From Alphaproteobacteria bacterium MedPE-SWcel (GTDB lineage: Bacteria > Pseudomonadota > Alphaproteobacteria > Rhodobacterales > Rhodobacteraceae), in the NCBI GenBank assembly GCA_001874255.1, contig MPDC01000004.1, positions 62,001 to 126,000 of the forward strand: DNA of 64,000 bases. The letters are read 5' to 3'. Below the pieces are notes generated by a model. The model saw only the letters and a program-made list of their open reading frames with translations, was not told the DNA's origin and ran no database searches. Shown here in pieces: positions 1 through 8,366 of this stretch (positions within the stretch are counted from its first letter, which is position 1; each line of letters opens with the position of its first letter). Made by a program: the position numbers and the translations under genes.

Positions 1-382
1 GTTCAATCGCCGCGACGTAGCCGAGAATGGCCTCGTCCGGCTTCACGATGCCGCCGGTCATGAAGACGTGACCGTCATGAGATTTCTGCATGAAACCGTG
101 GAATTGCGGCGACACAGGCGTGTCATCCAGACGCACGCGGAATGAAAAGCTGCCCTCGCCCGAAGCCGTGGCCTGAACGTCGCGAAGCAGGTGTTCCTGA
201 TCGACGACCAGATCGGTCAGCGTCGTGTCCTCCGAGGTCTTGAGACGGGCAAATGCCTCATGCGCGGGATCGCTGGCGGCCACCACGGTGAGGGTCTCCG
301 GCTCCAATTTGAGAATCACCGAATGACTCATCAATGCTTCGCCTGCGCCTTTGAGGTCTATCTCGACAAATTTCTTGACCAT
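1..382 (-). CDS. Partial protein, PAS-like sensor N-terminus
   Basis: Reading the minus strand from an ATG at 382 gives an open frame that runs off the left edge of the window, so only the first 127 residues are visible. A weak AGGG ribosome site lies about 10 nt upstream; an internal ATG at 331 is an alternative start. The visible part (a short amphipathic start, then alternating strands ending near FMTGGIV) has the look of a PAS-type sensor fold as found at the front of histidine kinases, but there is no diagnostic motif. It is transcribed away from the sugar operon at 924. The coding call is moderately safe; the PAS call is a guess. Confidence 0.45.
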   Translation of the reverse strand, partial: MVKKFVEIDLKGAGEALMSHSVILKLEPETLTVVAASDPAHEAFARLKTSEDTTLTDLVVDQEHLLRDVQATASGEGSFSFRVRLDDTPVSPQFHGFMQKSHDGHVFMTGGIVKPDEAILGYVAAIE

Positions 383-788
383 GAGCACGTTTCCCTATTG
401 CCGACCTGCACAACCAAGACAGGCGTTTTCAAAAGACTGGCTGGAAATTTGCACAGGGCGCTTAACATGGCGTAAAGGACGCCCGAACTTCTTCGTCGCC
501 TTTTCCTCAGGCGGCATCCCGAAATTCAAACCCATCGCCACCGTGACGCGCGATTTCCGGAGGCGATTCGGCACAGGAAGCCGGTCGAGCCTGCGGACAG
601 CACCGCGACCGAGGGTGCCGACAGCGGCGCCATCGCCGGTCCGGCGCAGGCCATCGCCAATGGCCCCAAGCTTACATCCGGACGCCACACTCCCATTTGA
701 GGCGTCATTTCAAACAGATGACCGGTCCGCTCCGGATCCGAGAAACCGGGCGGGACGGCGGCATCAGACGGGAACAGGCGCTGCCGCA
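383..788. other. Intergenic stretch without a recognised gene
   Basis: About 400 bases between the divergent partial gene and the sugar-operon operators. Short open frames occur on both strands, but none has a convincing ribosome site or recognisable protein. It probably holds the promoter of the leftward gene and upstream sequence of the rightward operon. Confidence 0.5.
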
Positions 789-844
789 TGTAAACGTTTA
801 CGTGAAAGAAAAACTTTGCTTAACTACCCATGTAAACGTTTTCA
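789..844 (+). promoter_or_regulatory. Two LacI-family operators before sugar operon
   Basis: GTAAACGTTTAC at 790-801 is a perfect 12-bp palindrome with the central CG typical of LacI-family operators. A near copy, GTAAACGTTTTC, lies at 832-843. Their centres are 42 bp apart, four helical turns, which suits looping or cooperative binding. The downstream gene starts at 924. No LacI gene lies next to them, so the regulator may be encoded to the left of the window or elsewhere. Confidence 0.75.
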
Positions 845-923
845 ACGGCGGCATGTGCTCAGAAAACAGGCTGCTGACGGAAGGAGGGGCTCGGTAGGAG
901 GAGCCTGTTAGGGAGGACGACAC

Positions 924-2159
924 ATGACGACACTTCGCACATTGCTGACCGCGACCAGCGCCTTGTGCTGCCTGAGTGCAGCCCAGGCCACAGAGCTGGA
1001 GGTCACCCATTGGTGGACCTCCGGTGGGGAGGCCGCCGCGGTGGCTGAACTGGCGAAAGCCTTTGACAGCAAGACCGAGCACAGATGGAAAGACGGCGCC
1101 ATCGCAGGCAGCGGAAATACCGCCCGTCCGGTGATGATCTCGCGCATAACCGGCGGCGACCCGATGGCCGCCACCCAGTTCAACCACGGGCGTCAGGCGG
1201 AGGAGCTGGTGGAGGCAGGTCTGATGCGTGACCTGACCGAAATAGCCGCCGCCGAGGGCTGGGCGGACATCGTGAACCCGCCCTCGCTGCTGGAGGCCTG
1301 CACCCTGGATGGCAAGATCTACTGCGCCCCGATCAACATCCATTCCTGGCAATGGCTGTGGCTGTCAGACGCCGCCTACAAGACCGCGGGCGTGCCTGTT
1401 CCCACCAACTGGAGCGAATTTGTCGCCGCTGCCCCCGCACTCACCGAGGCAGGCCTTGTTCCACTGGCGATGGGCCAGCAGGGCTGGCAACAAAAGGGCG
1501 CCTTTGACGTGCTGATGATCGCGCTCCTGCCCAATGACGTCTACCTGAAGGTCTATGGGGACAAGGACGCCGAGGTCGCTGCAGGGCCGGATGTGGCCAA
1601 GATCTTTGAGGCGGTGGATCAGGCGCGCAGCATGGCGGCCAAGTCCAACGTGCAGGACTGGAATCAGGCCACCAACCTGCTGATCACCGGCAAGGCCGGC
1701 GGCCAGATCATGGGCGACTGGGCGCAGGGGGAATTCGCCGTCGCCGGCAAGGTCGCCGGGACCGACTACCATTGCCTGCCCGGTCTGGGCGAGAAGAACG
1801 TGCTGACCACCGGTGGCGACGCCTTCTATTTCCCGGTGCTCGATGATCCGGACCAGACCGCCGCGCAGGGCGAGCTGGCGGCCTTGATGCTCTCTCCCGA
1901 AGTGCAGGTTGCCTTCAACCTCAAGAAGGGCTCGCTGCCGGTTCGGGGCGATGTGGATCTGTCTTCGGCCAATGACTGCATGCAAAAGGGTCTCGCGGTG
2001 CTGAAATCGGCAGAGCCGCTGCCCGGCGGCGACCAGCTGATCACGCAGGACACCACCCGGCAGATCGAGGATCTGATGGTCGAGTTCTTTGCCGACACCT
2101 CGCTGACCGCCGAGGCCGCGCAGGAGCGCTTTGCCGAGATCATCGGCGACGCGGACTGA
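924..2159 (+). CDS. Sugar ABC transporter, periplasmic binding protein
   Basis: A 411-residue extracellular solute-binding protein (family 1, COG1653). The first 23 residues form a Sec signal peptide ending in AQA, and the mature part opens with the EVTHWWTSGGE pattern common to glucose/mannose-type binding proteins. GGGAGGA at 911-917 is a strong ribosome site. It is the first gene of an eight-gene run with two permeases, an ATPase, two TIM-barrel enzymes and two dehydrogenases, so the ligand is probably the sugar or glycoside processed by those enzymes. The exact ligand cannot be read from sequence. The two palindromic operators at 789-844 imply LacI-type repression. Confidence 0.9.
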   Translation: MTTLRTLLTATSALCCLSAAQATELEVTHWWTSGGEAAAVAELAKAFDSKTEHRWKDGAIAGSGNTARPVMISRITGGDPMAATQFNHGRQAEELVEAGLMRDLTEIAAAEGWADIVNPPSLLEACTLDGKIYCAPINIHSWQWLWLSDAAYKTAGVPVPTNWSEFVAAAPALTEAGLVPLAMGQQGWQQKGAFDVLMIALLPNDVYLKVYGDKDAEVAAGPDVAKIFEAVDQARSMAAKSNVQDWNQATNLLITGKAGGQIMGDWAQGEFAVAGKVAGTDYHCLPGLGEKNVLTTGGDAFYFPVLDDPDQTAAQGELAALMLSPEVQVAFNLKKGSLPVRGDVDLSSANDCMQKGLAVLKSAEPLPGGDQLITQDTTRQIEDLMVEFFADTSLTAEAAQERFAEIIGDAD

Positions 2160-2173
2160 CCTGAGCAGCCTGT

Positions 2174-2210
2174 CCGACCTGCCTCATTGACCCCTGTCGG
2201 GGCGGGTCGG
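2174..2210 (+). other. Intercistronic stem-loop after binding-protein gene
   Basis: CCGACCTGCC at 2174-2183 can pair with GGCGGGTCGG at 2201-2210 (one G-U pair); a smaller CCCC/GGGG hairpin lies inside the loop. There is no T tract. Such structures often protect the 3' end of the abundant binding-protein mRNA from decay. Confidence 0.45.
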
Positions 2211-2252
2211 GCCCACCTTCACACCCTGCATGCAACGCACGGGAGGCGCCGG

Positions 2253-3143
2253 ATGGCTGCTTCACGACCCAACCGCCTGTTTCGCAACCTCACCGCCAAG
2301 ATCGCGGCGATTCCGATGATCCTGACGGCGCTGGTGATTTTTGTCGGCGGCACCCTCTGGACGGTTCTCTACAGTTTCACCGGCTCGCGCATGCTGCCGA
2401 AGCTGAAATTTGTCGGCCTCGACCAATACGAACGGCTTTGGGAGACGCGCCGCTGGGTGGTGTCGATCGAGAACCTGATGATCTACGGCATCTGCATGCT
2501 GGTCATCAGCTTCGTGATCGGCTTTATCCTCGCCGCCCTGATGGACCAGAAGATCCGCTTTGAGAGCACGTTTCGCACCATCATCCTCTACCCCTATGCG
2601 CTCAGTTTCATTGTCACCGGGCTGGTCTGGCAATGGGTCCTGAACCCCGAGTTCGGCATCCAGCATATTCTGCGCAGCCTCGGATGGGAGAGCTTCACCT
2701 TCGACCCGCTCTACAATGCCGATATCGCCATTTATGGCGTGCTGATCGCGGGTCTGTGGCAGGGCACCGGGCTGATCATGGTGCTGATGCTGGCGGGATT
2801 GCGCGGGATCGATCAGGAGATCTGGAAAGCCAGCCGCGTCGACGGCATCCCGGCGTGGAAAACCTATGTCTTCATCGTCATCCCGATGATGCGGCCGGTC
2901 TTCATCACCACGCTGGTCCTTGTCGCGGCCGGGATCGTCAAGGTCTACGACCTGATTGTGGCCCAGACCGGCGGCGGCCCCGGCATCGCGACCGAAATGC
3001 CCGCGAAATACGTCTATGACTACATGTTCGGCGGTCAGAACCTGGGCCAGGGCTTTGCGGCGTCGTCGATGATGCTGCTGGCGGTGCTGATCGTGGTGAT
3101 CCCCTGGGCCTATATGGAATTCGGGAGCAAGAACCGTGGCTGA
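2253..3143 (+). CDS. Sugar ABC transporter permease 1
   Basis: A 296-residue inner-membrane permease of the MalF/UgpA type with about six membrane helices. The EAA loop that docks on the ATPase is visible around residues 187-205 (EIWKASRVDGIPAW). The ATG at 2253 is chosen because GGGAGG lies at 2241-2246; an upstream TTG at 2187 would add a non-membrane extension without a ribosome site. It follows the binding-protein gene after a stem-loop and overlaps the second permease gene by 8 bp. It should form the membrane channel with the product of the gene at 3136. Confidence 0.92.
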   Translation: MAASRPNRLFRNLTAKIAAIPMILTALVIFVGGTLWTVLYSFTGSRMLPKLKFVGLDQYERLWETRRWVVSIENLMIYGICMLVISFVIGFILAALMDQKIRFESTFRTIILYPYALSFIVTGLVWQWVLNPEFGIQHILRSLGWESFTFDPLYNADIAIYGVLIAGLWQGTGLIMVLMLAGLRGIDQEIWKASRVDGIPAWKTYVFIVIPMMRPVFITTLVLVAAGIVKVYDLIVAQTGGGPGIATEMPAKYVYDYMFGGQNLGQGFAASSMMLLAVLIVVIPWAYMEFGSKNRG

Positions 3144-4038
3144 TATGACCTCAACCCTGAGCGGCCCGCGCGGCCCCAAACCGCGCAAAATCCTGAGCCG
3201 CACCAATATCATGATCTATGGCACCCTGATCATGGTGTCCCTCTACTACCTGCTGCCGCTCTGGGTGATGGTGATGACATCGCTGAAGGGCATGCCGGAA
3301 ATCCGCATGGGCAACATCTTTGCCCCGCCGGTAGAGATCACCTTTGAACCCTGGGTGAAGGCCTGGTCCGAGGCCTGCACCGGCCTCAACTGCGATGGCC
3401 TGTCGCGGGGGTTCTGGAATTCGGTCCGCATCACGCTGCCCTCGGTGGTGGTCTCCATCGCGATCGCCAGCGTCAACGGCTATGCGCTGGCGAACTGGCG
3501 GTTCCGGGGGGCGGATGTGTTCTTCACCATCCTGATCTTCGGCGCCTTCATCCCCTATCAGGTGATGCTCTACCCGATTGTGATCCTGCTGCGGGAAATG
3601 GGGCTCTATGGCTCTTTGACCGGGTTGGTGATCGTGCATTCCGTCTTTGGCATGCCGATCCTGACGCTGCTGTTTCGCAACTATTTCACCTCGCTGCCGG
3701 AAGAGCTGTTCAAGGCCGCGCGCGTCGATGGAGCCGGGTTCTGGCGGATCTATTTCCAGATCATGCTGCCGATGTCGCTGCCGATCTTCGTGGTGGCGAT
3801 GATCCTGCAGGTCACCGGCATCTGGAACGATTTCCTGTTCGGGGTGATCTACACGAAACCGGATCTCTACCCGATGACCGTGCAGCTCAACAATATCGTC
3901 AATTCGGTACAGGGGGTCAAAGAATACAACGTCAACATGGCCGCCACGCTGCTGACCGGGCTGGTGCCGCTGACCATCTATTTCATCTCCGGAAAACTCT
4001 TCGTGCGGGGCATTGCCGCCGGCGCGGTCAAAGGCTGA
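3136..4038 (+). CDS. Sugar ABC transporter permease 2
   Basis: A 300-residue permease of the MalG/UgpE type, partner of the gene at 2253, with about six membrane helices and an EAA loop near residue 190 (EELFKAARVDGAGFW). The likely start is GTG at 3136, overlapping the end of the preceding gene by 8 bp, which suggests translational coupling; an ATG three codons later is possible. It is followed closely by the ATPase gene. Confidence 0.92.
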   Translation: MADMTSTLSGPRGPKPRKILSRTNIMIYGTLIMVSLYYLLPLWVMVMTSLKGMPEIRMGNIFAPPVEITFEPWVKAWSEACTGLNCDGLSRGFWNSVRITLPSVVVSIAIASVNGYALANWRFRGADVFFTILIFGAFIPYQVMLYPIVILLREMGLYGSLTGLVIVHSVFGMPILTLLFRNYFTSLPEELFKAARVDGAGFWRIYFQIMLPMSLPIFVVAMILQVTGIWNDFLFGVIYTKPDLYPMTVQLNNIVNSVQGVKEYNVNMAATLLTGLVPLTIYFISGKLFVRGIAAGAVKG

Positions 4039-4049
4039 GGACGCAGCAA

Positions 4050-5141
4050 ATGGACCCGAGTATCTCAATCAAGGACCTCCACCTCAGCTTTGGCGCCGTG
4101 GAAGTCATCAACGCCCTCAATCTGGATGTGGGACAGGGAGAGTTCCTGGTCCTGCTCGGCTCCTCGGGCTGTGGCAAGTCGACGCTTTTGAACTGTATTG
4201 CCGGGCTTTTGGACGTGTCGGACGGGCAGATCTTCATTCAGGGCAACAATGTCACCTGGGAGGAACCCTCCAGGCGCGGCATCGGCATGGTGTTCCAGAG
4301 CTACGCGCTCTACCCGCAGATGACGGTCGAAGGCAACCTGAGCTTCGGGCTGAAGAATGCGGGCTGTTCCAAGGCGGAGGTGGCCGAACGGGTCGCCAAT
4401 GCGGCGCGAATTCTGCAGATAGAGCCGCTGCTGAAACGCAAACCCGCCGCCCTGTCGGGCGGGCAACGCCAACGGGTTGCCATTGGCCGGGCCTTGGTGC
4501 GCGACGTCGATGTGTTCCTCTTTGACGAGCCGCTGTCGAATCTGGATGCCAAGTTGCGTACCGAGCTGCGGGCGGAAATCAAGGAGTTGCACCAGACCCT
4601 GCGCAACACCATGATCTACGTCACCCACGACCAGATCGAAGCGATGACGCTGGCCGACCGGATCGCCATCATGCGGGGGGGACAGATCCTGCAACTGGCC
4701 TCCCCGAAAGAGATCTACAACCGCCCGAACTGCAAATATGTGGCGGATTTCATCGGCTCGCCATCGATGAATTTCCTGGCCGGAATGCTCTCGGCCGAGG
4801 CGGACGGCACCGCGCGCTTCACCTGCCCCAGCGGTTCATTTTCGCTGGACGGCTACGCCTTTGACGCACCGGTTCGCGGCGGCGAGGGCTGGCTCGGCAT
4901 TCGCCCGGAACATATCGCCTCGGGCGCGGAGGCCGCCAGCCGGGCAATCCGGCTCGATGCGACGGTGCGGCTGGTGGAGCCGCTCGGATCTGACACGCTG
5001 GTGCGGGTGATGGTGGGCGACCAGAGCTTTTGGGTGCGCATGGACGGGCGCACGGACATTGGCGAAGGCGACCCGCTGCCGATCGGCTTCAACCCGGCGC
5101 GCTGCAATATTTTCGACAAAACGACCGAGGCCCGCCTCTGA
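4050..5141 (+). CDS. Sugar ABC transporter ATPase
   Basis: A 363-residue ATP-binding subunit of the MalK/UgpC type that powers the importer encoded upstream. Walker A (GSSGCGKST) lies near residues 36-44, the LSGGQ signature near 136, Walker B (VFLFDEP) near 155 and the switch histidine (THDQ) near 192. A C-terminal TOBE-like domain follows, as is usual for sugar importers. The gene begins 11 bp after the second permease. All motifs are intact. Confidence 0.94.
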   Translation: MDPSISIKDLHLSFGAVEVINALNLDVGQGEFLVLLGSSGCGKSTLLNCIAGLLDVSDGQIFIQGNNVTWEEPSRRGIGMVFQSYALYPQMTVEGNLSFGLKNAGCSKAEVAERVANAARILQIEPLLKRKPAALSGGQRQRVAIGRALVRDVDVFLFDEPLSNLDAKLRTELRAEIKELHQTLRNTMIYVTHDQIEAMTLADRIAIMRGGQILQLASPKEIYNRPNCKYVADFIGSPSMNFLAGMLSAEADGTARFTCPSGSFSLDGYAFDAPVRGGEGWLGIRPEHIASGAEAASRAIRLDATVRLVEPLGSDTLVRVMVGDQSFWVRMDGRTDIGEGDPLPIGFNPARCNIFDKTTEARL

Positions 5142-5181
5142 CCGGCCGCGCGATCATATCTCAAACCACAGGATCAGGATT

Positions 5182-5931
5182 ATGGATGTTTCATTTCAAC
5201 TCTATTCCGCCCGCAATCACAGCTCATGGGCCGACACATTCGAACTTTTGGGCAAGCTGGGCTACACGCAGGTCGAAGGCTTCGCCGGGGTCTATGACGA
5301 TCCGGACGAAACCCGCCGCCTGATGGAGGCCAACGGGCTCACCATGCCGTCGGGACATTTTTTCCCGATCACCCAATTCGAGGACAATCTTGACGATACG
5401 CTCGCGATGGCCCGGACGCTGGGCATCACGCAGCTGTTCTGCCCCGCCCCCGAGGAGGCGCTGCGCGACAGCGGCGACCTCGCCGCCTGGACGGATCTCG
5501 CCACGCGGCTGGAGCAGGCGGCACAGCGGGTTCAGGACGCGGGTCTGCGCTTTGGCTGGCACAACCACCATTGGGAATTCCGCCCCCTGCCCGGCGGCGA
5601 GATCCCGATGCAGGTGATCCTCGAGACCGCACCCTCCATCGAATGGGAGATGGACGTGGCCTGGATCCTGCGCGGCGGCGCCGACCCCATGGCGTGGATC
5701 GACCGCCACAGGGACCGGATCACCGCCGCCCATGTCAAGGACATCGCCCCCGAAGGCGCCTGCGCGGACGAGGATGGCTGGGCCGATGTGGGCCACGGCA
5801 CCATGGACTGGGCCGGGCTGACCGCAGCCCTTCGCGGCGCCGGGGTGTCCCTGTTTGTGATGGAGCACGACAAACCCTCTGACACGGAGCGGTTTGCCCG
5901 CCGCTCCATCACCACTTTCAACTCTTTCTGA
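5182..5931 (+). CDS. Sugar isomerase/epimerase-like TIM barrel
   Basis: A 249-residue protein of the xylose-isomerase-like TIM-barrel family (AP endonuclease 2 / IolE-like). GWHNHHWEF, WEMDVAWILRGG, AAHVKD and a terminal VMEHDKP carry the usual metal-ligand and substrate residues. The start at 5182 has an AGGAT ribosome site; longer in-frame starts would run into the ATPase gene. Members of this family act as isomerases, epimerases, or as lyases/hydratases on 3-keto sugars. Its place between a sugar importer and two dehydrogenases favours one of the last roles, but the reaction is inferred. Confidence 0.88.
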   Translation: MDVSFQLYSARNHSSWADTFELLGKLGYTQVEGFAGVYDDPDETRRLMEANGLTMPSGHFFPITQFEDNLDDTLAMARTLGITQLFCPAPEEALRDSGDLAAWTDLATRLEQAAQRVQDAGLRFGWHNHHWEFRPLPGGEIPMQVILETAPSIEWEMDVAWILRGGADPMAWIDRHRDRITAAHVKDIAPEGACADEDGWADVGHGTMDWAGLTAALRGAGVSLFVMEHDKPSDTERFARRSITTFNSF

Positions 5932-5942
5932 CGAGGCCTGAC

Positions 5943-7064
5943 ATGAGCAAACCACTCGGTATCGGCGTCATTGGCTGCGGCAATATCTCTGCCGCCTATA
6001 TGCGCCTTGCCCCGATGTTTTCGGGGATTGAAATGCGCGCCTGTGCGGATCTGGCCGCCGAGGCCGCCCACGCCCGCGCCACGGAATTCGGCCTGCGGGC
6101 GGATACGATCGACGGGCTCCTGGCCGCCGATGACATCGATATTGTCGTCAACCTGACCATTCCGGCGGCGCATTTCAAAGTCTCGCGGCAGATCCTGGAC
6201 GCGGGCAAGCATGTCTATTCCGAAAAACCATTTGTGCTGAGCCGCGAAGAGGGGGCGGAACTGGCCCGGATCGCGGCGGAAAAATCGCGGCGGGTCGGCT
6301 CTGCGCCCGACACGTTTCTCGGCGGCGCGCATCAGCTGGCCCGGCATCTGGTCGACAGCGCGGCCGTGGGGCGGATCACCTCCGGCACCTGTTTCGTGCA
6401 AAGCCCCGGCATGGAGATGTGGCATCCGAACCCGGATTTCTTCTTTCAGCCCGGAGGCGGGCCGATCCTCGATCTCGGCCCCTATTACCTGTCAAATCTC
6501 GTGCAGCTGCTGGGACCGGTGAAACGGGTCTGCGCCATGTCCTCCTCCGCCTCGGAATATCGCACCATCACTTCGCAGCCGCGCGCGGGCGAGAGGGTGA
6601 AGGTCAAGACGCCCACCACCATCCACGCGGTGATGCAGTTTCATTCCGGCGCCCAGATCACCTATTGCGCCAGCTGGGATGTCTGGCAGCATGGCCATTC
6701 CAACATGGAACTCTACGGCACCTCGGGCACGCTGCATGTGCCGGATCCGAACTTTTTCGGCGGCGAGGTGCGGATGACGCAGAAGGACAGTTTTACAAAT
6801 GGAACACCGGCCTGGCCGCATCCGTTCGGCCGCATCAACGAGGGCGCGCGTGCCAATTACAGGGCCGCAGGCCTTGCCGATATGGCACAGGCGATCCTCA
6901 ATGACCGCCCGCATCGCTGCGCGCTTGAATTTGCATTGCATGTTGTCGATGTGATGACCTCGATCCTCGCCTCCGGCGAAACCGGGCAATTTGTGGAGAT
7001 CGAGACCACCTGCGACCGGCCCGCCGCGCTTGGCATTGACGACGCGCATCGGCTTCTGGCCTGA
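5943..7064 (+). CDS. Gfo/Idh/MocA-family dehydrogenase
   Basis: A 373-residue NAD(P)-dependent oxidoreductase. The Rossmann motif GVIGCGNI is at residues 8-15 and the family EKPF motif with the catalytic lysine is near residue 93; the C-terminal sheet domain contains GGGPILDLGPYYL. Such enzymes oxidise or reduce a sugar hydroxyl, often at C3. It lies 11 bp after the TIM-barrel gene and is the first of two different family members in this operon, which suggests one oxidises and the other reduces in the same pathway. Confidence 0.9.
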   Translation: MSKPLGIGVIGCGNISAAYMRLAPMFSGIEMRACADLAAEAAHARATEFGLRADTIDGLLAADDIDIVVNLTIPAAHFKVSRQILDAGKHVYSEKPFVLSREEGAELARIAAEKSRRVGSAPDTFLGGAHQLARHLVDSAAVGRITSGTCFVQSPGMEMWHPNPDFFFQPGGGPILDLGPYYLSNLVQLLGPVKRVCAMSSSASEYRTITSQPRAGERVKVKTPTTIHAVMQFHSGAQITYCASWDVWQHGHSNMELYGTSGTLHVPDPNFFGGEVRMTQKDSFTNGTPAWPHPFGRINEGARANYRAAGLADMAQAILNDRPHRCALEFALHVVDVMTSILASGETGQFVEIETTCDRPAALGIDDAHRLLA

Positions 7065-7074
7065 GAGCAGGCCG

Positions 7075-7155
7075 GACTGAGACCGGGCCTGACTGAGACT
7101 GGGCCTGACTGAAACTGAGCGAGGCTGACCGGGCTTGACTGAGACTGACGGAGCC
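7075..7155. repeat. Degenerate short tandem repeat after dehydrogenase gene
   Basis: Just after the stop codon at 7064, the unit GACTGAGACYGGGCCT is repeated (7075-7090, 7091-7106) and then decays into imperfect copies around the word GACTGA. It fills part of the 246-bp gap before the next gene. No gene or terminator is visible in it. Confidence 0.7.
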
Positions 7156-7310
7156 CGCCCGCCTCTACACGCCGGCCTGAGCCTACCAGCCTTTGCCCGC
7201 CCGCCTGAGACTGCCCACCTGTGCCCGCTCTGCAATGAAAGGCGCCGGCAGATACCGCCCCTGACGCAGGGCGCGCCGGTCCGGGCGCCCCGAGGATATG
7301 GAGACCAAAG

Positions 7311-8366
7311 ATGACTGCACCAATCAAAGGGCCCGCCTTGTTTCTGGCCCAGTTCGCCGGCGACAGCGCGCCGTTCAATTCGCTCGAGGGGATCTGCAAA
7401 TGGGCTGCGGGGCTGGGCTACAAAGGGGTCCAGATCCCGACCTTTGACAACCGCCTGTTCGATCTGGACAAAGCCGCCGAGAGCCAGACCTATTGCGACG
7501 AGATCAAGGGGATCTGCACCGAGGCCGGCGTCGAGATCACCGAGCTTTCGACCCATCTTCAGGGGCAATTGGTGGCGGTCAATCCCGCCTATGATCTGGC
7601 CTTTGACGCCTTTGCCCCGGAGGCCCTGCGCGGCAACCCCGCCGCCCGACAGGCCTGGGCGGTGGATCAGGTCAAGAAGGCCGCCTCCGCCTCGCAGAGG
7701 CTGGGGCTGTCGCATACGGTCAGCTTCACCGGATCGCTTGCCTTTCCCTATCTCTACCCCTGGCCACAACGGCCCGACGGCCTGATCGAAGAAGCCTTTG
7801 CCGAGCTGGCCCGCCGCTGGCGGCCGATCCTCGACCACTATGCGGACCTCGGGCAGGACATCGGCTATGAAATCCACCCCGGCGAGGATGTGTTCGACGG
7901 CGCCACCTGGGAGATGTTCCTGGATGCCCTGGGCGGTCACGAGGCCGCAATGATCAACTATGACCCCAGCCATTTCCTGCTGCAGCAGATGGATTATCTG
8001 GCCTTCATCGATCTCTATCACGACCGCATCAGCGCCTTTCACGTGAAGGATGCGGAGTTCAACCCGGATGGCCGGCAGGGCGTCTATTCCGGCTATCAGA
8101 GCTGGGCGAACCGGGCCGGACGGTTCCGCTCGCTCGGGGACGGGCAGGTTGATTTCGGGGCCATTTTCTCGAAACTCACGCAATATGGCTATGACAGCTG
8201 GGCGGTTCTGGAATGGGAATGCTGCATCAAATCACCCGAGCAGGGCGCAGCAGAGGGCGCACCCTTCATCGCCCGGCATCTGATCGACGTGACGGGCAAG
8301 GCGTTTGACGATTTTGCCGGTGGCGCGCGCGACGAGACAACATTGCAGAGGATGCTGGGCCTATGA
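7311..8366 (+). CDS. Sugar isomerase/lyase-like TIM barrel
   Basis: A 351-residue xylose-isomerase-like TIM barrel, about 100 residues longer than the one at 5182 and only distantly related. Likely metal ligands are in YEIHPGE (about residue 185), NYDPSH (217), FHVKD (243) and LEWE (300). A GGAG ribosome site lies about 8 nt before the ATG. Its stop overlaps the next start (ATGA), so it is coupled to the second dehydrogenase. Relatives are typical partners of Gfo/Idh/MocA enzymes in 3-keto-glycoside pathways; the exact reaction is unknown. Confidence 0.9.
   Translation: MTAPIKGPALFLAQFAGDSAPFNSLEGICKWAAGLGYKGVQIPTFDNRLFDLDKAAESQTYCDEIKGICTEAGVEITELSTHLQGQLVAVNPAYDLAFDAFAPEALRGNPAARQAWAVDQVKKAASASQRLGLSHTVSFTGSLAFPYLYPWPQRPDGLIEEAFAELARRWRPILDHYADLGQDIGYEIHPGEDVFDGATWEMFLDALGGHEAAMINYDPSHFLLQQMDYLAFIDLYHDRISAFHVKDAEFNPDGRQGVYSGYQSWANRAGRFRSLGDGQVDFGAIFSKLTQYGYDSWAVLEWECCIKSPEQGAAEGAPFIARHLIDVTGKAFDDFAGGARDETTLQRMLGL

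Noticed and set aside
2262-3212. Long minus-strand open frames opposite the permease genes
   Set aside because: They mirror the high-GC codon pattern of the real plus-strand genes, are His/Asp/Gln-rich without domains, and lack ribosome sites. The same applies to other long antisense frames across the window (for example 12238-13653, 15293-16858, 21723-24029, 51740-53389, 58653-60404).
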